Source of the DNA: Planctomycetota bacterium
GTDB taxonomy: Bacteria; Planctomycetota; Phycisphaerae; UBA1845; UTPLA1
Assembly (NCBI GenBank): GCA_015654675.1
Contig: JAATGM010000001.1
Location: 1-64,000 of the forward strand
Length of the DNA stretch: 64,000 bases
Direction of reading: 5' to 3'
In this document: in pieces, positions 1-9,210 of the stretch
Position numbering within the stretch: the stretch's first letter is position 1
Layout of the letters: each line of letters opens with the position of its first letter
Made by a program: the position numbers and the translations under genes
Notes under the pieces: model-generated
What the model was told of the DNA's origin: nothing
Databases searched by the model: none
Seen by the model: only the letters and a program-made list of their open reading frames with translations

Positions 1-12
1 ACCACCGCTCCA

Positions 13-2505
13 TCAACAGTCACTTCGCTGGCCACTCGCCTCGACGGCGTCCCCCCCGCATCGGCCGCGCCCACCGCCGCCGCCACTACCTCCGCCACCA
101 CCACCGCCGCGACCACCACCGCCACCGCCGAGGCCACCACCACCGCCGCCTCCGCCGAGACCTCCACCGCCGCCGCCCTGACCGCCGCCACCCTGACCAC
201 CGCCGCTCTGGCCGTTGCCGCCGGTTTGGATCAGTGAAAGCAGACTGATGCCAATCGTCGCACGGAAGTCGACCAGCCGGAACAATAGGTCCGTCACGTC
301 ATAGACCACCGGCGGAGGAGGCGGATTGAGACTGAACGCCTCCTTCGTCGAGATAGTGAGCACGCCATCATCGATTTCGTAGGCAAGCTGTGAACCCGCC
401 TCCGATCCGAGCGCCTCAAGGATCGAGTCCAGGACCTTTTCGTATGAAACTTCTTGAAGCTCGAGATTGATCTCTTTCTCGCGCTCGATGCCGGCTTGCT
501 CCAGAGCCGTCCACTGAACGAGAATATTCAACCCCGTCGCGTCGCGCAAATACTTTACAACCTGGTCGAGCGGCTGTGACTCGAAACGGACCTCCGGTGC
601 GATTCGCTTCAGCTTGCGTCGCGCCTTGCGAGTCGATTCGCGGCTCGCCTTGTCATTGTCGCCAGAATCCGTCTGGTCTTTCCGCCGCGCAGTGATCTCC
701 GGCCAGTTCCGCGGATACTGGATGTCGTGATGCCACGGGATCATTTCCTCTTCGTTTTCCTGAAGAATCTCCTGCGTCTGAAGTTTTCGCTCCTGCATCG
801 CGTCAAATGTCGCCGTCGTGACGCGCGTGCCCTCCAGCACTTCCCGCATAAACGTCGCTTGCTCGTTGGACGGGTCAATCGCCTGCACCTGCTTTAGCAC
901 GCCAATCGCTTCGTCGTAGCGCCGCTCCTTGCTCAGCTCCTCCGCCTGCGTCATCAGCGTTTCGAGCTGCCGGCGCTTGTTCTCCTCATTGAGTTGGATG
1001 CGCTTGGCCTCGTTCGCGGCGACTTCTGTCGTCTTCGCGTCCACCTGGCGCGCCGCATATTTCTTCTCTTCATCCCCGATGTACCGCGAAAGGTCGTCCG
1101 CCTTCTGCTTGTACTCGTCGTAGCGCGACGCCGGATACGCGTTGCGGCGGTTCGACTCGATCGTCTGCCGCGCGTAGTCCATCAACTGGTTCGCCTCGGT
1201 GAAGTTCTCCGCCGCGATCGCAGCCCGAATCTTGTCTTCGGTATCCGTGAACGTCTTCACGGCCTGTTGCCACAGAAGCTCCTGCTCCTGCACGACGCTG
1301 TCGACCAGGTTTGAAGCCCCCATCCCCTGCGACACCGCCGCCGACCCGGGCGACGAATACACCGGACCGCCGGAAGGCGGCGCCGGCGCGGCCGGAGAAG
1401 TCATCCCGCTTCCGCTGGATGCCTGCGCGTCCCCCGAAACCGGTTGCACTTCCAGGATCTCGCCATTGCCGCTCGACTGCATCATCGTCGGCGCCGGACT
1501 CTTGGCGGGTGGCGACGACGAGTAGATCGAAGTCCCGCTGCTCGACGAGTTGGTCGGCCAGTTTGTCGGCTCGCTCCGCGCCGGTGTTGTCGGTGCGACG
1601 GGCGGCGTGCTCGGTGGCATTGTCCCCGGAACCAACTGCTCGACCGGAATGACTTCGCTATTGCCCGACACGGAACCAGGCGGCGAAGACGATACCGGAA
1701 AATTTACGTTCACAGGTGGCGGCGTAAAAGTCGGCTGCTCGCTCACCGGCCGCACGGGCTCCGACTTCGCCGGCTCGATCTTCGCCGGCTCAACTTTGGC
1801 CGGCGCGTCCTTCGCCGGCGCGGGCTTGGCTGGTTCACTGGCGCTCGCGTCATCCGGCGCCGGTTCGTCGGCGGCCGGCTCGTCCGGCTTCGCCTCATCG
1901 CTCTTCGACTTGTCCGCCTTGGGCTCGTCCTTCTTTGTGTCGTCGTCCGACGCCGGCTCCGTCTCCGCCGGCGCATCCTTCGACTCATCGTCGCCGGTCT
2001 TCTCGTCGTCCCCCGATTCCTTGTCGTCGCCCTTCGGCGGCTCGAATGAAATCGACTCGGCCCGCGCCAACACAACTGTCGGCTTCGGCTGCGCGGCCGG
2101 CGCCGTGTCGCCCATCAGTCGCGTCGCGGCAGTGCGCCGCAGCGTCGCGTCTCCCAGCGCATTCGACGCAACCAACCGGTAGTACCGGTCCGCCGCGCGC
2201 CGATCGCCGGCCTTCGCCGACTTCTCCGCGAGTTCGAAATCGCGCCGCGCCTGATTCTGCTGATCCAGTCCGTCCTCGGCCTCGCGCAAGCACTTCCGAT
2301 ACTTCGCTTGCATCCCGGCATCCGGGAGTTGCTCGCTGTCGATGTCACGCAAAATTGAGAGGCACTCGTCGTACTGTCCGGCGTGAAGCTTCGCGGCCGC
2401 GCTCGAGAGTCGCGACTCGGAATTTAGTTCTTCTGCCGCGGCCGTCGAACAGGACGCTGCCAGCACGAAAAGGGCGACACCGAGATATGCGCGGCGCTGA
2501 TTCAC
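13..2505 (-). CDS. Secretin-like STN-domain protein with glycine-rich C-terminus
   Basis: An exported 830-residue protein, probably an outer-membrane or periplasmic partner of the PilM operon upstream. Visible parts are an N-terminal signal segment (about residues 7-24, with a possible lipobox Cys in LAASC), TPR-like helices (about 35-110 and 500-560), and a long Asp/Glu/Lys/Pro/Ala-rich low-complexity stretch (about 155-330). A secretin/TonB short N-terminal (STN, N0-like) domain follows at about 638-718. After it comes PPPPPVVYDVTDLLFRLVDF and a run of glycines. No secretin beta-barrel follows: the frame stops 18 codons after the glycine run, in a sequence that looks unrelated. A GAGGAGG Shine-Dalgarno lies about 9 bases before the ATG. 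The glycine run contains a C7 homopolymer (51-57), and dropping one base opens a frame to the window edge, so the true C-terminus is uncertain. Function is inferred from the STN domain and context. Confidence 0.6.
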   Translation of the reverse strand: MNQRRAYLGVALFVLAASCSTAAAEELNSESRLSSAAAKLHAGQYDECLSILRDIDSEQLPDAGMQAKYRKCLREAEDGLDQQNQARRDFELAEKSAKAGDRRAADRYYRLVASNALGDATLRRTAATRLMGDTAPAAQPKPTVVLARAESISFEPPKGDDKESGDDEKTGDDESKDAPAETEPASDDDTKKDEPKADKSKSDEAKPDEPAADEPAPDDASASEPAKPAPAKDAPAKVEPAKIEPAKSEPVRPVSEQPTFTPPPVNVNFPVSSSPPGSVSGNSEVIPVEQLVPGTMPPSTPPVAPTTPARSEPTNWPTNSSSSGTSIYSSSPPAKSPAPTMMQSSGNGEILEVQPVSGDAQASSGSGMTSPAAPAPPSGGPVYSSPGSAAVSQGMGASNLVDSVVQEQELLWQQAVKTFTDTEDKIRAAIAAENFTEANQLMDYARQTIESNRRNAYPASRYDEYKQKADDLSRYIGDEEKKYAARQVDAKTTEVAANEAKRIQLNEENKRRQLETLMTQAEELSKERRYDEAIGVLKQVQAIDPSNEQATFMREVLEGTRVTTATFDAMQERKLQTQEILQENEEEMIPWHHDIQYPRNWPEITARRKDQTDSGDNDKASRESTRKARRKLKRIAPEVRFESQPLDQVVKYLRDATGLNILVQWTALEQAGIEREKEINLELQEVSYEKVLDSILEALGSEAGSQLAYEIDDGVLTISTKEAFSLNPPPPPVVYDVTDLLFRLVDFRATIGISLLSLIQTGGNGQSGGGQGGGGQGGGGGGLGGGGGGGGLGGGGGGRGGGGGGGSGGGGGRGRCGGDAVEASGQRSDC
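60..240 (-). repeat. GGN-codon glycine-rich low-complexity tract
   Basis: A run of GGN codons encodes a poly-glycine linker in the secretin-like protein. It is simple-sequence DNA with a C7 homopolymer just beyond it at 51-57, and so is prone to slippage or base-calling error. Confidence 0.8.
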
Positions 2506-2875
2506 AACGGCCTCCTCTTTCGGGGTTTACCCGTCTGGTCACGGATCGGCACGACTACAGGCGGGACACCAATCTTCTTACTGTGGTCGGGCGGGAGTTT
2601 TTCGCTTGCGCCTGTTGCTGCCGTGGGTCCGGTGGGTCTGTCTGGCGCCGAGCCGCGCTCCCCTCGAAGCAGCTTGCTCGGGCAGTTCGAAAGCATACCA
2701 AAAACCAGTTCCCAACTTCAAGCCCGCAACCCCGTCTGCCAGCATTACGACCGCCTCCGCCCCCCTGCCGCGATTACCCCATCACCAGCACTGCCGCGGC
2801 TTCCAGGCCGGCCGCGCCGCCGCGAACCCCCGCCGCAATGCTGAAAAACAGGGTCTGTGGCTCATCCGTCCCGGG
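2506..2875. other. Intergenic region between two minus-strand genes
   Basis: This 370-base gap separates the stop of the 570-residue membrane protein from the start of the secretin-like gene. It is much longer than the 39-52 base gaps upstream in the same operon, so the secretin-like gene may have its own promoter. I see no convincing small gene. A 64-codon minus-strand frame at 2502-2696 has no recognisable features. Confidence 0.5.
2692..2721 (-). promoter_or_regulatory. Candidate promoter for the secretin-like gene
   Basis: On the minus strand, TTGAAG (2716-2721) and TATGCT (2692-2697) are 18 bases apart, about 190 bases before the secretin-like start. This is a visual sigma70-type match only. 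Confidence 0.25.
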
Positions 2876-4588
2876 CTAGCGGTTCCGACCATTGCCGGAC
2901 AGCTGCGCGTACTTCGGGTTCTTCTTGTCCAAAACCGGGTCGCGAATGCTCAACCGACCGTCCGCCGTGTCCACGCAAACCAGCGTCCCGCCGTCGGCAT
3001 TCTTTGCATCCGAAACAATATCCACGACCAGCACACCCGTTCCGAAATCGATGTCCCCCGCCTTCGGGATGCGCTGCTTTTTTCCAATCGGGTCACCCAC
3101 GCCAACAGTGAACTTGCCCTGTACAAACTTCCCAGATCGAAGCTTGAAGACCTCGACGTCGGCCGTTTTGTTTTTCGGATTGACGGTCTTCACGAAGTAG
3201 TATGTGTCTGTCCGGATCTCTACCGGTTCACTCGGCGGAGACCAATCCGACAGCAATGTCGCCATTCGAGCGTCACCCGGATTCTTCAACTCGCTCGCCT
3301 CACCATAAAATGGATTCACGACTTCGTAACGAATGCGGTAAACGTAGGATTGCCCCGCCGTCGCGTCGAGATCGACCGCCGCAATCGGCATCATCTTTTC
3401 CGGTCGTCGCGGTTTGTCGTGGACCTTCTTCTTGTGCTTGGCTTCGAGTTCCTTGGCGCGCGCTACGGCTTTGTCGTGCATCGCCGGCGGAACACCTTCC
3501 TCGCCCAGCGCCGCCTCAAGCAGAATCGCCGCCAGGTCGAAATCGACCGGCTTGTCCCGCGTCCCCTTCATCGCCACATCCGCCGCGCGCATCCATTTAT
3601 TGAATCGCCGCTCGGGAGTCGGCTCGACTCTGGCAGCGCTTCCGCCCGGCGCCCCCGGGCGCTTAAGCTCGCCGCTCGACGCGCCGCCAGTACCGGCTCG
3701 CGCATTCTCCTCCTCGTACCTGGGATCGCCATCGATCCAGGGCACTGGCGGATATTCGGCCGGGCCGCCAGATGTCGCGGCTGGAGGCGGAGTCCTCGCG
3801 ATCAGGTCACCATTCACCCCCAGCATCTCGCGAAACTTCCGCAGCAATTCTCCTTGATCCGCTGAGAGTCGTCCGCTCGCCGACACAGCGATTTCAGGAA
3901 TCGCAATTGGTTGGAACGGTTTGAAGGTCTCCACATCCTCCCACGGCGCGTTCGAATCCGCCGCCACGCGCCGCTGAAGCTGGACCGAAACGATTGCCAG
4001 CGGCGCGTCAAACTTGCCCGCCGGATACCCGGCTGCACGAAAGATATGGCCCTGCTCGAGCAGATCAAGTTGCGCTGCAGCGCCCGCCCCCGCGCGCGTC
4101 ATGGTTTGCGGCTCGGGGCCGCCGGAGCTTCCCACTGCATCGATCCCACGCGGTTCCGGAATACTGAGCGTCGCACGCCCGGCGCGAACAACCGGCTTTT
4201 CCGGCGGGAGAAGTTTCGCCAACTCGTGTTGCGCCTCACTCGCACCGCCGGACATGTCCACCAGTGTCGGGCTCCACTTCACCACCGGGCCGAAGCTTGG
4301 CTGAATCTTTGCCAGCGCGATGAGCCCGTCGTTGACGATCTTCGCAATATCGGTGTCGATCTTCTGCGCCTGCGCCGGGGGCAGTTGCCGCTTCAGAACG
4401 GCCAGTCGCGCTTTCTCCGCCGCGCTCGCGGCTTCATCGCAGATTTCGTTGGGGCTCTTCCCGTCCGCCGTCTTGAACGGACTCGAAACCAGGAACATAG
4501 CCACGGCGCCAACCAGCACCAGCGCCGCTACACCCAGCACCAGCTTCTCAACATGCAGTTCAAAGAAATTCGAGCGGGCTCTTGGCAT
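2876..4588 (-). CDS. Membrane-anchored protein of the pilus/secretion operon
   Basis: A 570-residue protein with a short cytoplasmic N-terminus, one transmembrane helix (about residues 15-34) and a long hydrophilic domain presumably in the periplasm. I do not recognise the family. A Pro/Ala/Gly-rich linker near residues 265-340 separates an N-terminal part, with helices at about 45-95, from a C-terminal beta-rich part. The C-terminal part has a phrase like GQSYVYRIRYEVVNPFYGEA (about 410-430) and ends in a segment resembling a small beta domain. GGAGG lies 8 bases before the ATG. It follows the 422-residue protein by 39 bases and so is probably cotranscribed with pilM. By position it could play the inner-membrane alignment role of PilP/GspC, which would link to the secretin-like product downstream; that is inference from gene order only. 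Confidence 0.7.
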   Translation of the reverse strand: MPRARSNFFELHVEKLVLGVAALVLVGAVAMFLVSSPFKTADGKSPNEICDEAASAAEKARLAVLKRQLPPAQAQKIDTDIAKIVNDGLIALAKIQPSFGPVVKWSPTLVDMSGGASEAQHELAKLLPPEKPVVRAGRATLSIPEPRGIDAVGSSGGPEPQTMTRAGAGAAAQLDLLEQGHIFRAAGYPAGKFDAPLAIVSVQLQRRVAADSNAPWEDVETFKPFQPIAIPEIAVSASGRLSADQGELLRKFREMLGVNGDLIARTPPPAATSGGPAEYPPVPWIDGDPRYEEENARAGTGGASSGELKRPGAPGGSAARVEPTPERRFNKWMRAADVAMKGTRDKPVDFDLAAILLEAALGEEGVPPAMHDKAVARAKELEAKHKKKVHDKPRRPEKMMPIAAVDLDATAGQSYVYRIRYEVVNPFYGEASELKNPGDARMATLLSDWSPPSEPVEIRTDTYYFVKTVNPKNKTADVEVFKLRSGKFVQGKFTVGVGDPIGKKQRIPKAGDIDFGTGVLVVDIVSDAKNADGGTLVCVDTADGRLSIRDPVLDKKNPKYAQLSGNGRNR

Positions 4589-4627
4589 CTCAGTTGCCTC
4601 CGCAAGTTTCAGGAATCCGTTGGATAC

Positions 4628-5896
4628 TCAATCGCGACCGCCCTTGGAGGCGTCGCGCGCGTCGATCGACGCCATGGCTTGCTTCAATTCCTCGGGAATG
4701 AATTTTTCAAATTCGCTCCGAAGAAAATATGCCTCCAGATCAATCGTTACCCGGGCCACCGGGTTGGGTCCGAACACGTAGGGCCGCTGAAGTGGATCGC
4801 TCGGGACCGCCGCAAATTCCACATTGATCGGCGAAATAAAGTTTGTCCGAGTCAGTTCATTCAGCAGCTCTGGAATTCTTCGCACGTCCACCACAGCCAC
4901 AAGTTGCACCGGAACCATGAACATCGACGCCGAGTTGTTTCTCCGTGTGAACGATGGTGCGAACATCGTCGACTGCTGGTGAAACCCGCCTCCATGCCCC
5001 AGACGAGGTGCGATCGCGATCTTCACCAGTTCCTTAACGGGCATGTATGCGACCCACTGGTGGTCGGTCTTGCCCTCTTTCGCCAGTACCGCCGCCTCGC
5101 GCTCGTTGACTCGCGCTATCGCCGTCACAATGTCCTGTTGTAACCAGAGCGAGAGCTGCGCCTGCCAGATCTCGTCTGGCGGCGCCGGAAGGTCCTTGTC
5201 GGCAAGCTGATGAAGCCCCAGCGCTTTGTCGTCCACATAGATCCATATTCGCTTTGCTCGCTCAAGTGACGCGACGAATTCCGGATCCTGCCGAAGCGCA
5301 TCCGTCCGTGTCGCCGGACGCTCGGCTTTCCCGGTTGGAGTCACCGGGTCAAATGCAGCCGCTTCTGCTAACGCCCACGGGTCTTCATTTGCCTTGCTCC
5401 GCGTCGGCTTCTTGGTCGACATTTGAAATCGCATGTCTTCGATATCGTTACGATTCGGTGCCGCGCCGCCGTTCAACCGCTTGATCAATCGCTCGACTTC
5501 AATCTTGTACTGATCCCGGAATCGGTACGCGTCGCCCGGCTTGAGAGGTTTCGGCAGGGCGTCGGCGACGATCGGTTCCCGCTTCTTTCGAACAACTTTT
5601 CCGTCCGCTGATTTTTCTTCTTCGAACGCGTTATAGCGCTGCAAGTCGAGCCCCGCCGCAATGGCCGCGTCAAATGCCTTCTTGTCTTTTTCGATCTGCG
5701 CCTTCTTCTGCTCGATCATTTCAGGGTTTGCCCCGGTCCCCGAATAAGAAGACACGCGCTGCACGAGTTGCTCAGGTATCGCCATCCGCTTCTTAATGTC
5801 GTCGCCGCGTAACCAACCCCACACGCCCATCCCGATTGCTGCAGCGATCACCAGAGCGAACACAATCGTCCGCCAGTTCTTCTTCAGGATGTCCAT
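4628..5896 (-). CDS. Membrane-anchored PilO/GspM-position protein
   Basis: A 422-residue protein with an N-terminal transmembrane helix (about residues 10-29), a predicted helical region with many Lys and Glu residues (about 50-75) and a C-terminal alpha/beta part. The C-terminal part includes an ATRTDALRQ segment and a MFMVPVQLVAVVDVRRIPEL strand-helix unit near residues 325-345. That unit resembles the ferredoxin-like folds of PilO and GspM proteins, but similarity was judged by eye. It lies 52 bases after pilM, with AAGGTGG 7 bases before its ATG. The architecture (short cytoplasmic tail, one TM, periplasmic domain) and place in the operon fit a PilO/GspM-type inner-membrane platform component. 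I could not assign the family from sequence alone. Confidence 0.7.
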   Translation of the reverse strand: MDILKKNWRTIVFALVIAAAIGMGVWGWLRGDDIKKRMAIPEQLVQRVSSYSGTGANPEMIEQKKAQIEKDKKAFDAAIAAGLDLQRYNAFEEEKSADGKVVRKKREPIVADALPKPLKPGDAYRFRDQYKIEVERLIKRLNGGAAPNRNDIEDMRFQMSTKKPTRSKANEDPWALAEAAAFDPVTPTGKAERPATRTDALRQDPEFVASLERAKRIWIYVDDKALGLHQLADKDLPAPPDEIWQAQLSLWLQQDIVTAIARVNEREAAVLAKEGKTDHQWVAYMPVKELVKIAIAPRLGHGGGFHQQSTMFAPSFTRRNNSASMFMVPVQLVAVVDVRRIPELLNELTRTNFISPINVEFAAVPSDPLQRPYVFGPNPVARVTIDLEAYFLRSEFEKFIPEELKQAMASIDARDASKGGRD

Positions 5897-5948
5897 GCGT
5901 CGTCCACCTTAAACAGATCAGGTTCCCGCGTTCGAACGCCACTTCGTC

Positions 5949-8150
5949 TCAGTCTCGATCCGCCGGCTTGTCCGGTGCAGGCGCTGCCGCCTTCGCGTCC
6001 GGCGCTTCCACCTTGCCCTTGTCGCCCGGCTTCGCCTTCGTCGCTTTCGGGAGCATGTCATCCGGCACTCGACCGCGGATCACCACCATTGTGACCCGAA
6101 ACGTCGAATCCCGGTCGGCCGGCTCGCCCGTCACGCTGTCGATGCCCGGCTTGGGCTTGTATTCGTCAATTGGATTGCCAATCTGAGTCACTCTTGGCGG
6201 TGGAGCCGCTGTACCCGGTCGGGCTGCACCCCGAGATTCGCCTCGGTCATCGCGCCCCCCCGCCCCTTTTCCAGCCGCCGAAGCGTTTCCCGCCGGCTGC
6301 GCGTACCCTGCCCCGGGAACACCCTTCTTCCCGGCCGCCCCCAAATCGTCCGACTTCACGTCCTTGACCCACCAGGTCCGATCCTTGCGCCGCCCCTCAA
6401 CCTTGAACTTCGCGACGATGTCGTCCACCAGTCCCGCGGCTTGCGTTGGATTCAGCGACGTTCGCCCGCGAATAATGATCGCCCACCCGGCCGTGCCAGA
6501 GTCCTGCGGCGCTGCTTCTTCGGCCGGTGCCCCGCGTGCCGATATCTGATTGCCCAAGAACGCTTTCTGCGCGTCCTTCGAGTCATATCTGCACAAGACG
6601 CTCTCTATCCAGACTTCAGTCCGCTCAGGCCGGCTGACTTGCTTCGCCAGAGCGACATATTCGTCGCTCGACTTCAGCTCGCGCATCGGCTGCGACGCCG
6701 CCTGCTTGAACACGGTCTCGATCAAATCCATGATCTGCGGGATGATGACATTCTGCCCGAGCAGCTCGGCCATCGTCTTCGCACGTGCCTGGAAATCCCC
6801 GCTGAGCTGCTGCTTTCCGAATTCCGATTTCAGCGTCTCCATGGCTTGAGCGGTCATCACCGCCGCCTCAAGCGGCGGTTTATCGCGCGGCGCCCCTTGT
6901 TGCAGAACGGCCACCGCTCGATCCAGCGGAATGGGCGAAATGTTCACGTCCTGCACAGACCCGGACTTCGCCGCCAGCGCGTTTGATGCCAGCATGTTCC
7001 CCAACCAGATCGCCCCGGCGGCTCCGGCCACGCATGCAGCGCTCGCCGCGAAAAAGACCCGCTTCTTTTTCCACATCTGCTGCCGGATCACTTCTACCGG
7101 CATCAGGCTCGACGTCACCGCCGAAACACCCAGCCCCTGCAGCGCCGCCCCCACCGCCACCGACAGCGACGACACGAAGTCGCCATACCCTGGCGCTTTC
7201 GATACCGCCGTCGCGTCAATCTTCGAAAAGCTGGCGAACCGGTCTACCTGCAATTGGAGATTCTGCTGTAGGAATTTCTGCAATCCCGGCAACCCAAACG
7301 CCCGCCCCAGGCCGATCACCCGCTGAATCTCCGACTGACGACGCGTCGACGTATAGAAACCGATCGACTGCTGCACCTGCCCGACCAGGTCCGCGAAGAC
7401 CGGCCGCATCGCCTGAAGAATCTGTCGGGCATACTTGCTCGTCGCCGCCGTGCGCTTCAGCGCTTCCGCCTTCGGAAACGCGAGCTTGAAGCTCTTCACC
7501 AGCGCGTCGGTGAAACTGTTGCCGCCCATCGGAATGACGCGCGACCAGAGCCCGCTCCCCTCGACAATGATCAAATCGATCGACTGCGCCCCAATATCCA
7601 TCAGCAGCGTCGTCTGCCCCTCGAGCTGACCGTCGAACTTCATCGAGTTGAAGGTCGCAAGCGGCGCCGACTGCACCAGCATGGGATGGATTCCCACCGC
7701 CGTGTAGTGCGCGAGCTGAGCCCGCACAAGTTCCTTCCGAATCGCAAAAATCCCCACTTCAACGTCCGGCGAATCCTTCGGCGACAGGATCTCGTAATCC
7801 CAGACGACCTCGTCCATGTCGAACGGGATCTGCTGCTGCGCCTCGTAGTTCACCATGTCCGGGATTTTCTTCATCTCCACCGGCGGCATCTTCGCGAACC
7901 GCGTCAATGTGATTTGTCCCGGAACGGTGACGACAACCTGCTCCTTCCGCACATCATGCTTGGCGATCAGCGCCTCCAGCGCCGAACGAATCAGCGCCTG
8001 CGAGTCCGCTTCCGACCCGGTCAGCATCTGCGGATGTTCGTGAATGAATACTTCCTGAAGCTCGACCTTGTCGCCGGACGCCTGCAGCTTCACGGCTTTC
8101 AGCGCACACTGTCCCAGGTCGATCCCCCAGACCGGAAGTTTCGCTGCCAT
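5949..8150 (-). CDS. pilM: Type IV pilus assembly protein PilM with fused PilN-like membrane part
   Basis: The N-terminal 340 residues form an actin-like PilM ATPase: it opens with VWGIDLGQCALKAVKL (phosphate-1 loop), followed by VVVTVPGQITLTRFAKMP and MVNYEAQQQIPFDMDEVVWD, and a second phosphate-binding motif LLMDIGAQSIDLIIV. PilM sits under the inner membrane and links the PilN/O platform to the pilus or secretion motor. The protein is 733 residues, twice the usual ~350. After PilM come a KKK-flanked transmembrane helix (about 362-385), a helical coiled region, a ferredoxin-like segment (about 555-600) and a Gly/Ala/Pro-rich tail. This looks like a PilM-PilN fusion. AAGGAG lies 8 bases before the ATG. 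It is the first gene of a minus-strand operon. The PilM call is secure; the PilN-like call rests on topology. Confidence 0.85.
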   Translation of the reverse strand: MAAKLPVWGIDLGQCALKAVKLQASGDKVELQEVFIHEHPQMLTGSEADSQALIRSALEALIAKHDVRKEQVVVTVPGQITLTRFAKMPPVEMKKIPDMVNYEAQQQIPFDMDEVVWDYEILSPKDSPDVEVGIFAIRKELVRAQLAHYTAVGIHPMLVQSAPLATFNSMKFDGQLEGQTTLLMDIGAQSIDLIIVEGSGLWSRVIPMGGNSFTDALVKSFKLAFPKAEALKRTAATSKYARQILQAMRPVFADLVGQVQQSIGFYTSTRRQSEIQRVIGLGRAFGLPGLQKFLQQNLQLQVDRFASFSKIDATAVSKAPGYGDFVSSLSVAVGAALQGLGVSAVTSSLMPVEVIRQQMWKKKRVFFAASAACVAGAAGAIWLGNMLASNALAAKSGSVQDVNISPIPLDRAVAVLQQGAPRDKPPLEAAVMTAQAMETLKSEFGKQQLSGDFQARAKTMAELLGQNVIIPQIMDLIETVFKQAASQPMRELKSSDEYVALAKQVSRPERTEVWIESVLCRYDSKDAQKAFLGNQISARGAPAEEAAPQDSGTAGWAIIIRGRTSLNPTQAAGLVDDIVAKFKVEGRRKDRTWWVKDVKSDDLGAAGKKGVPGAGYAQPAGNASAAGKGAGGRDDRGESRGAARPGTAAPPPRVTQIGNPIDEYKPKPGIDSVTGEPADRDSTFRVTMVVIRGRVPDDMLPKATKAKPGDKGKVEAPDAKAAAPAPDKPADRD

Positions 8151-8295
8151 CAGCGCGTCTCCTTACATGCTCGGGATTTTCAACTGGCCTCGGTTTGTCA
8201 TGGGCGGCCGTTCGCTTGGTTGGCTCTAGTGCGGCGGTCGCAGCCGATCGCGGTGGGCTTGGGCGCAAAATCGGCCGGACTGCGTATCCCCATTT

Positions 8296-8304
8296 ATTAT
8301 AGCA
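8296..8304 (-). promoter_or_regulatory. Extended -10 element upstream of pilM
   Basis: The minus strand reads TGCTATAAT, a consensus extended -10 box, about 145 bases before the pilM start. No clear -35 lies 16-18 bases further upstream, as is common for extended -10 promoters. Confidence 0.4.
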
Positions 8305-8419
8305 GCAGTTCTGCCGGCTACTACGCGCAACGAACAAATCCACCGTCGCGACGCTGGTCGGCGTCAGCAACCGTGGATTCGCCACGTATCCTATATATTA
8401 TGGAATGCTGCTAAGGGGA

Positions 8420-8974
8420 CTAGGGTGGCAGAGCGGGCGGCGCAGGTTCGATAAATGTGAAGTCCGTCCGGAACCCCCCGGGGGCGGCCGCGTCCTGCAC
8501 AAACGCAAACGTCAGCACACCCGCACACTGATACTCGATCCCGTCCTGCTCCACCTGTTGCAGTGCGTATCCTTCGGTCGGCTCGGCCGACAGTGGGTCG
8601 TTCGCCGGCGCACTCGAAAAGTAGATGTTTTGATGCAAAACCGGAGCATCATTGACCGTCAGGTTCTGAACCGTAATCAACCGAATAAGCTCTGCCCCCC
8701 CGATCGAGAACACCCGCCGGCACGCCTGAGTCTGTGTGGCAGCCGTCGTATTTCCCTCAACTCTCAACTGCCCAAAGACCGGCACTGTCGCCTTGTCCAG
8801 CGGGTCATAGCCCCCAAACGTAAAATTCGCCCGAAACGGTGTGTTATTCACGAATCCGATTTGGATATTGCCGCGCCGCGTCGCCGTCATCGTCAGAAAT
8901 GCAGACGGCGTGCAACTCGTCACAAGCATCGCCAGGCACAATGCAACTAGAATCCGAGTGCTTTTCCCGGACAT
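8420..8974 (-). CDS. Small putative lipoprotein of unknown function
   Basis: With the ATG at 8974, this 184-residue protein begins MSGKSTRILVALCLAMLVTSC, a classic lipoprotein signal with a lipobox ending at Cys21. In-frame ATGs at 9001 and 9010 also keep the signal; none has a decisive Shine-Dalgarno. The mature part is beta-rich, with NIQIGFVNNTPFRANFTFGG and a later FFAFVQD-like strand, and it contains paired cysteines (a TQACRRVF segment and YQCAGVL). I do not recognise the family. It is transcribed divergently from another lipoprotein gene at 9211 and lies 270 bases upstream of pilM on the same strand, so it could be loosely associated with that operon. Confidence 0.7.
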   Translation of the reverse strand: MSGKSTRILVALCLAMLVTSCTPSAFLTMTATRRGNIQIGFVNNTPFRANFTFGGYDPLDKATVPVFGQLRVEGNTTAATQTQACRRVFSIGGAELIRLITVQNLTVNDAPVLHQNIYFSSAPANDPLSAEPTEGYALQQVEQDGIEYQCAGVLTFAFVQDAAAPGGFRTDFTFIEPAPPALPP

Positions 8975-9210
8975 TGCGCGGAACTCGCTGCTGTGGGCCA
9001 TCCCCTTCATCAATAACATGATCGGCAGACACACCGGCGAGGCAACAGTCGATATAACGCTAGGAGCTGTCGATGCTTCGGTCAAGCGTCCCCGCCAAAC
9101 CCTCCGATGTTAGACCTGTCGGCTTCTACATTTGACATCGCGGGCCGGACGGGCCAAGAATGAGTAGAACCCGCCTCGCCGCCTCACTCGCAAGCAAGAG
9201 ACCACCCAAT

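Noticed and set aside
60-240. Possible CRISPR-like or tandem array
   Set aside because: The repeats are GGN codons for poly-glycine in a coding frame, with no regular repeat-spacer pattern.
2502-2696. 64-codon minus-strand frame between two operon genes
   Set aside because: It overlaps the start of the secretin-like gene, lacks a Shine-Dalgarno and has no recognisable features.
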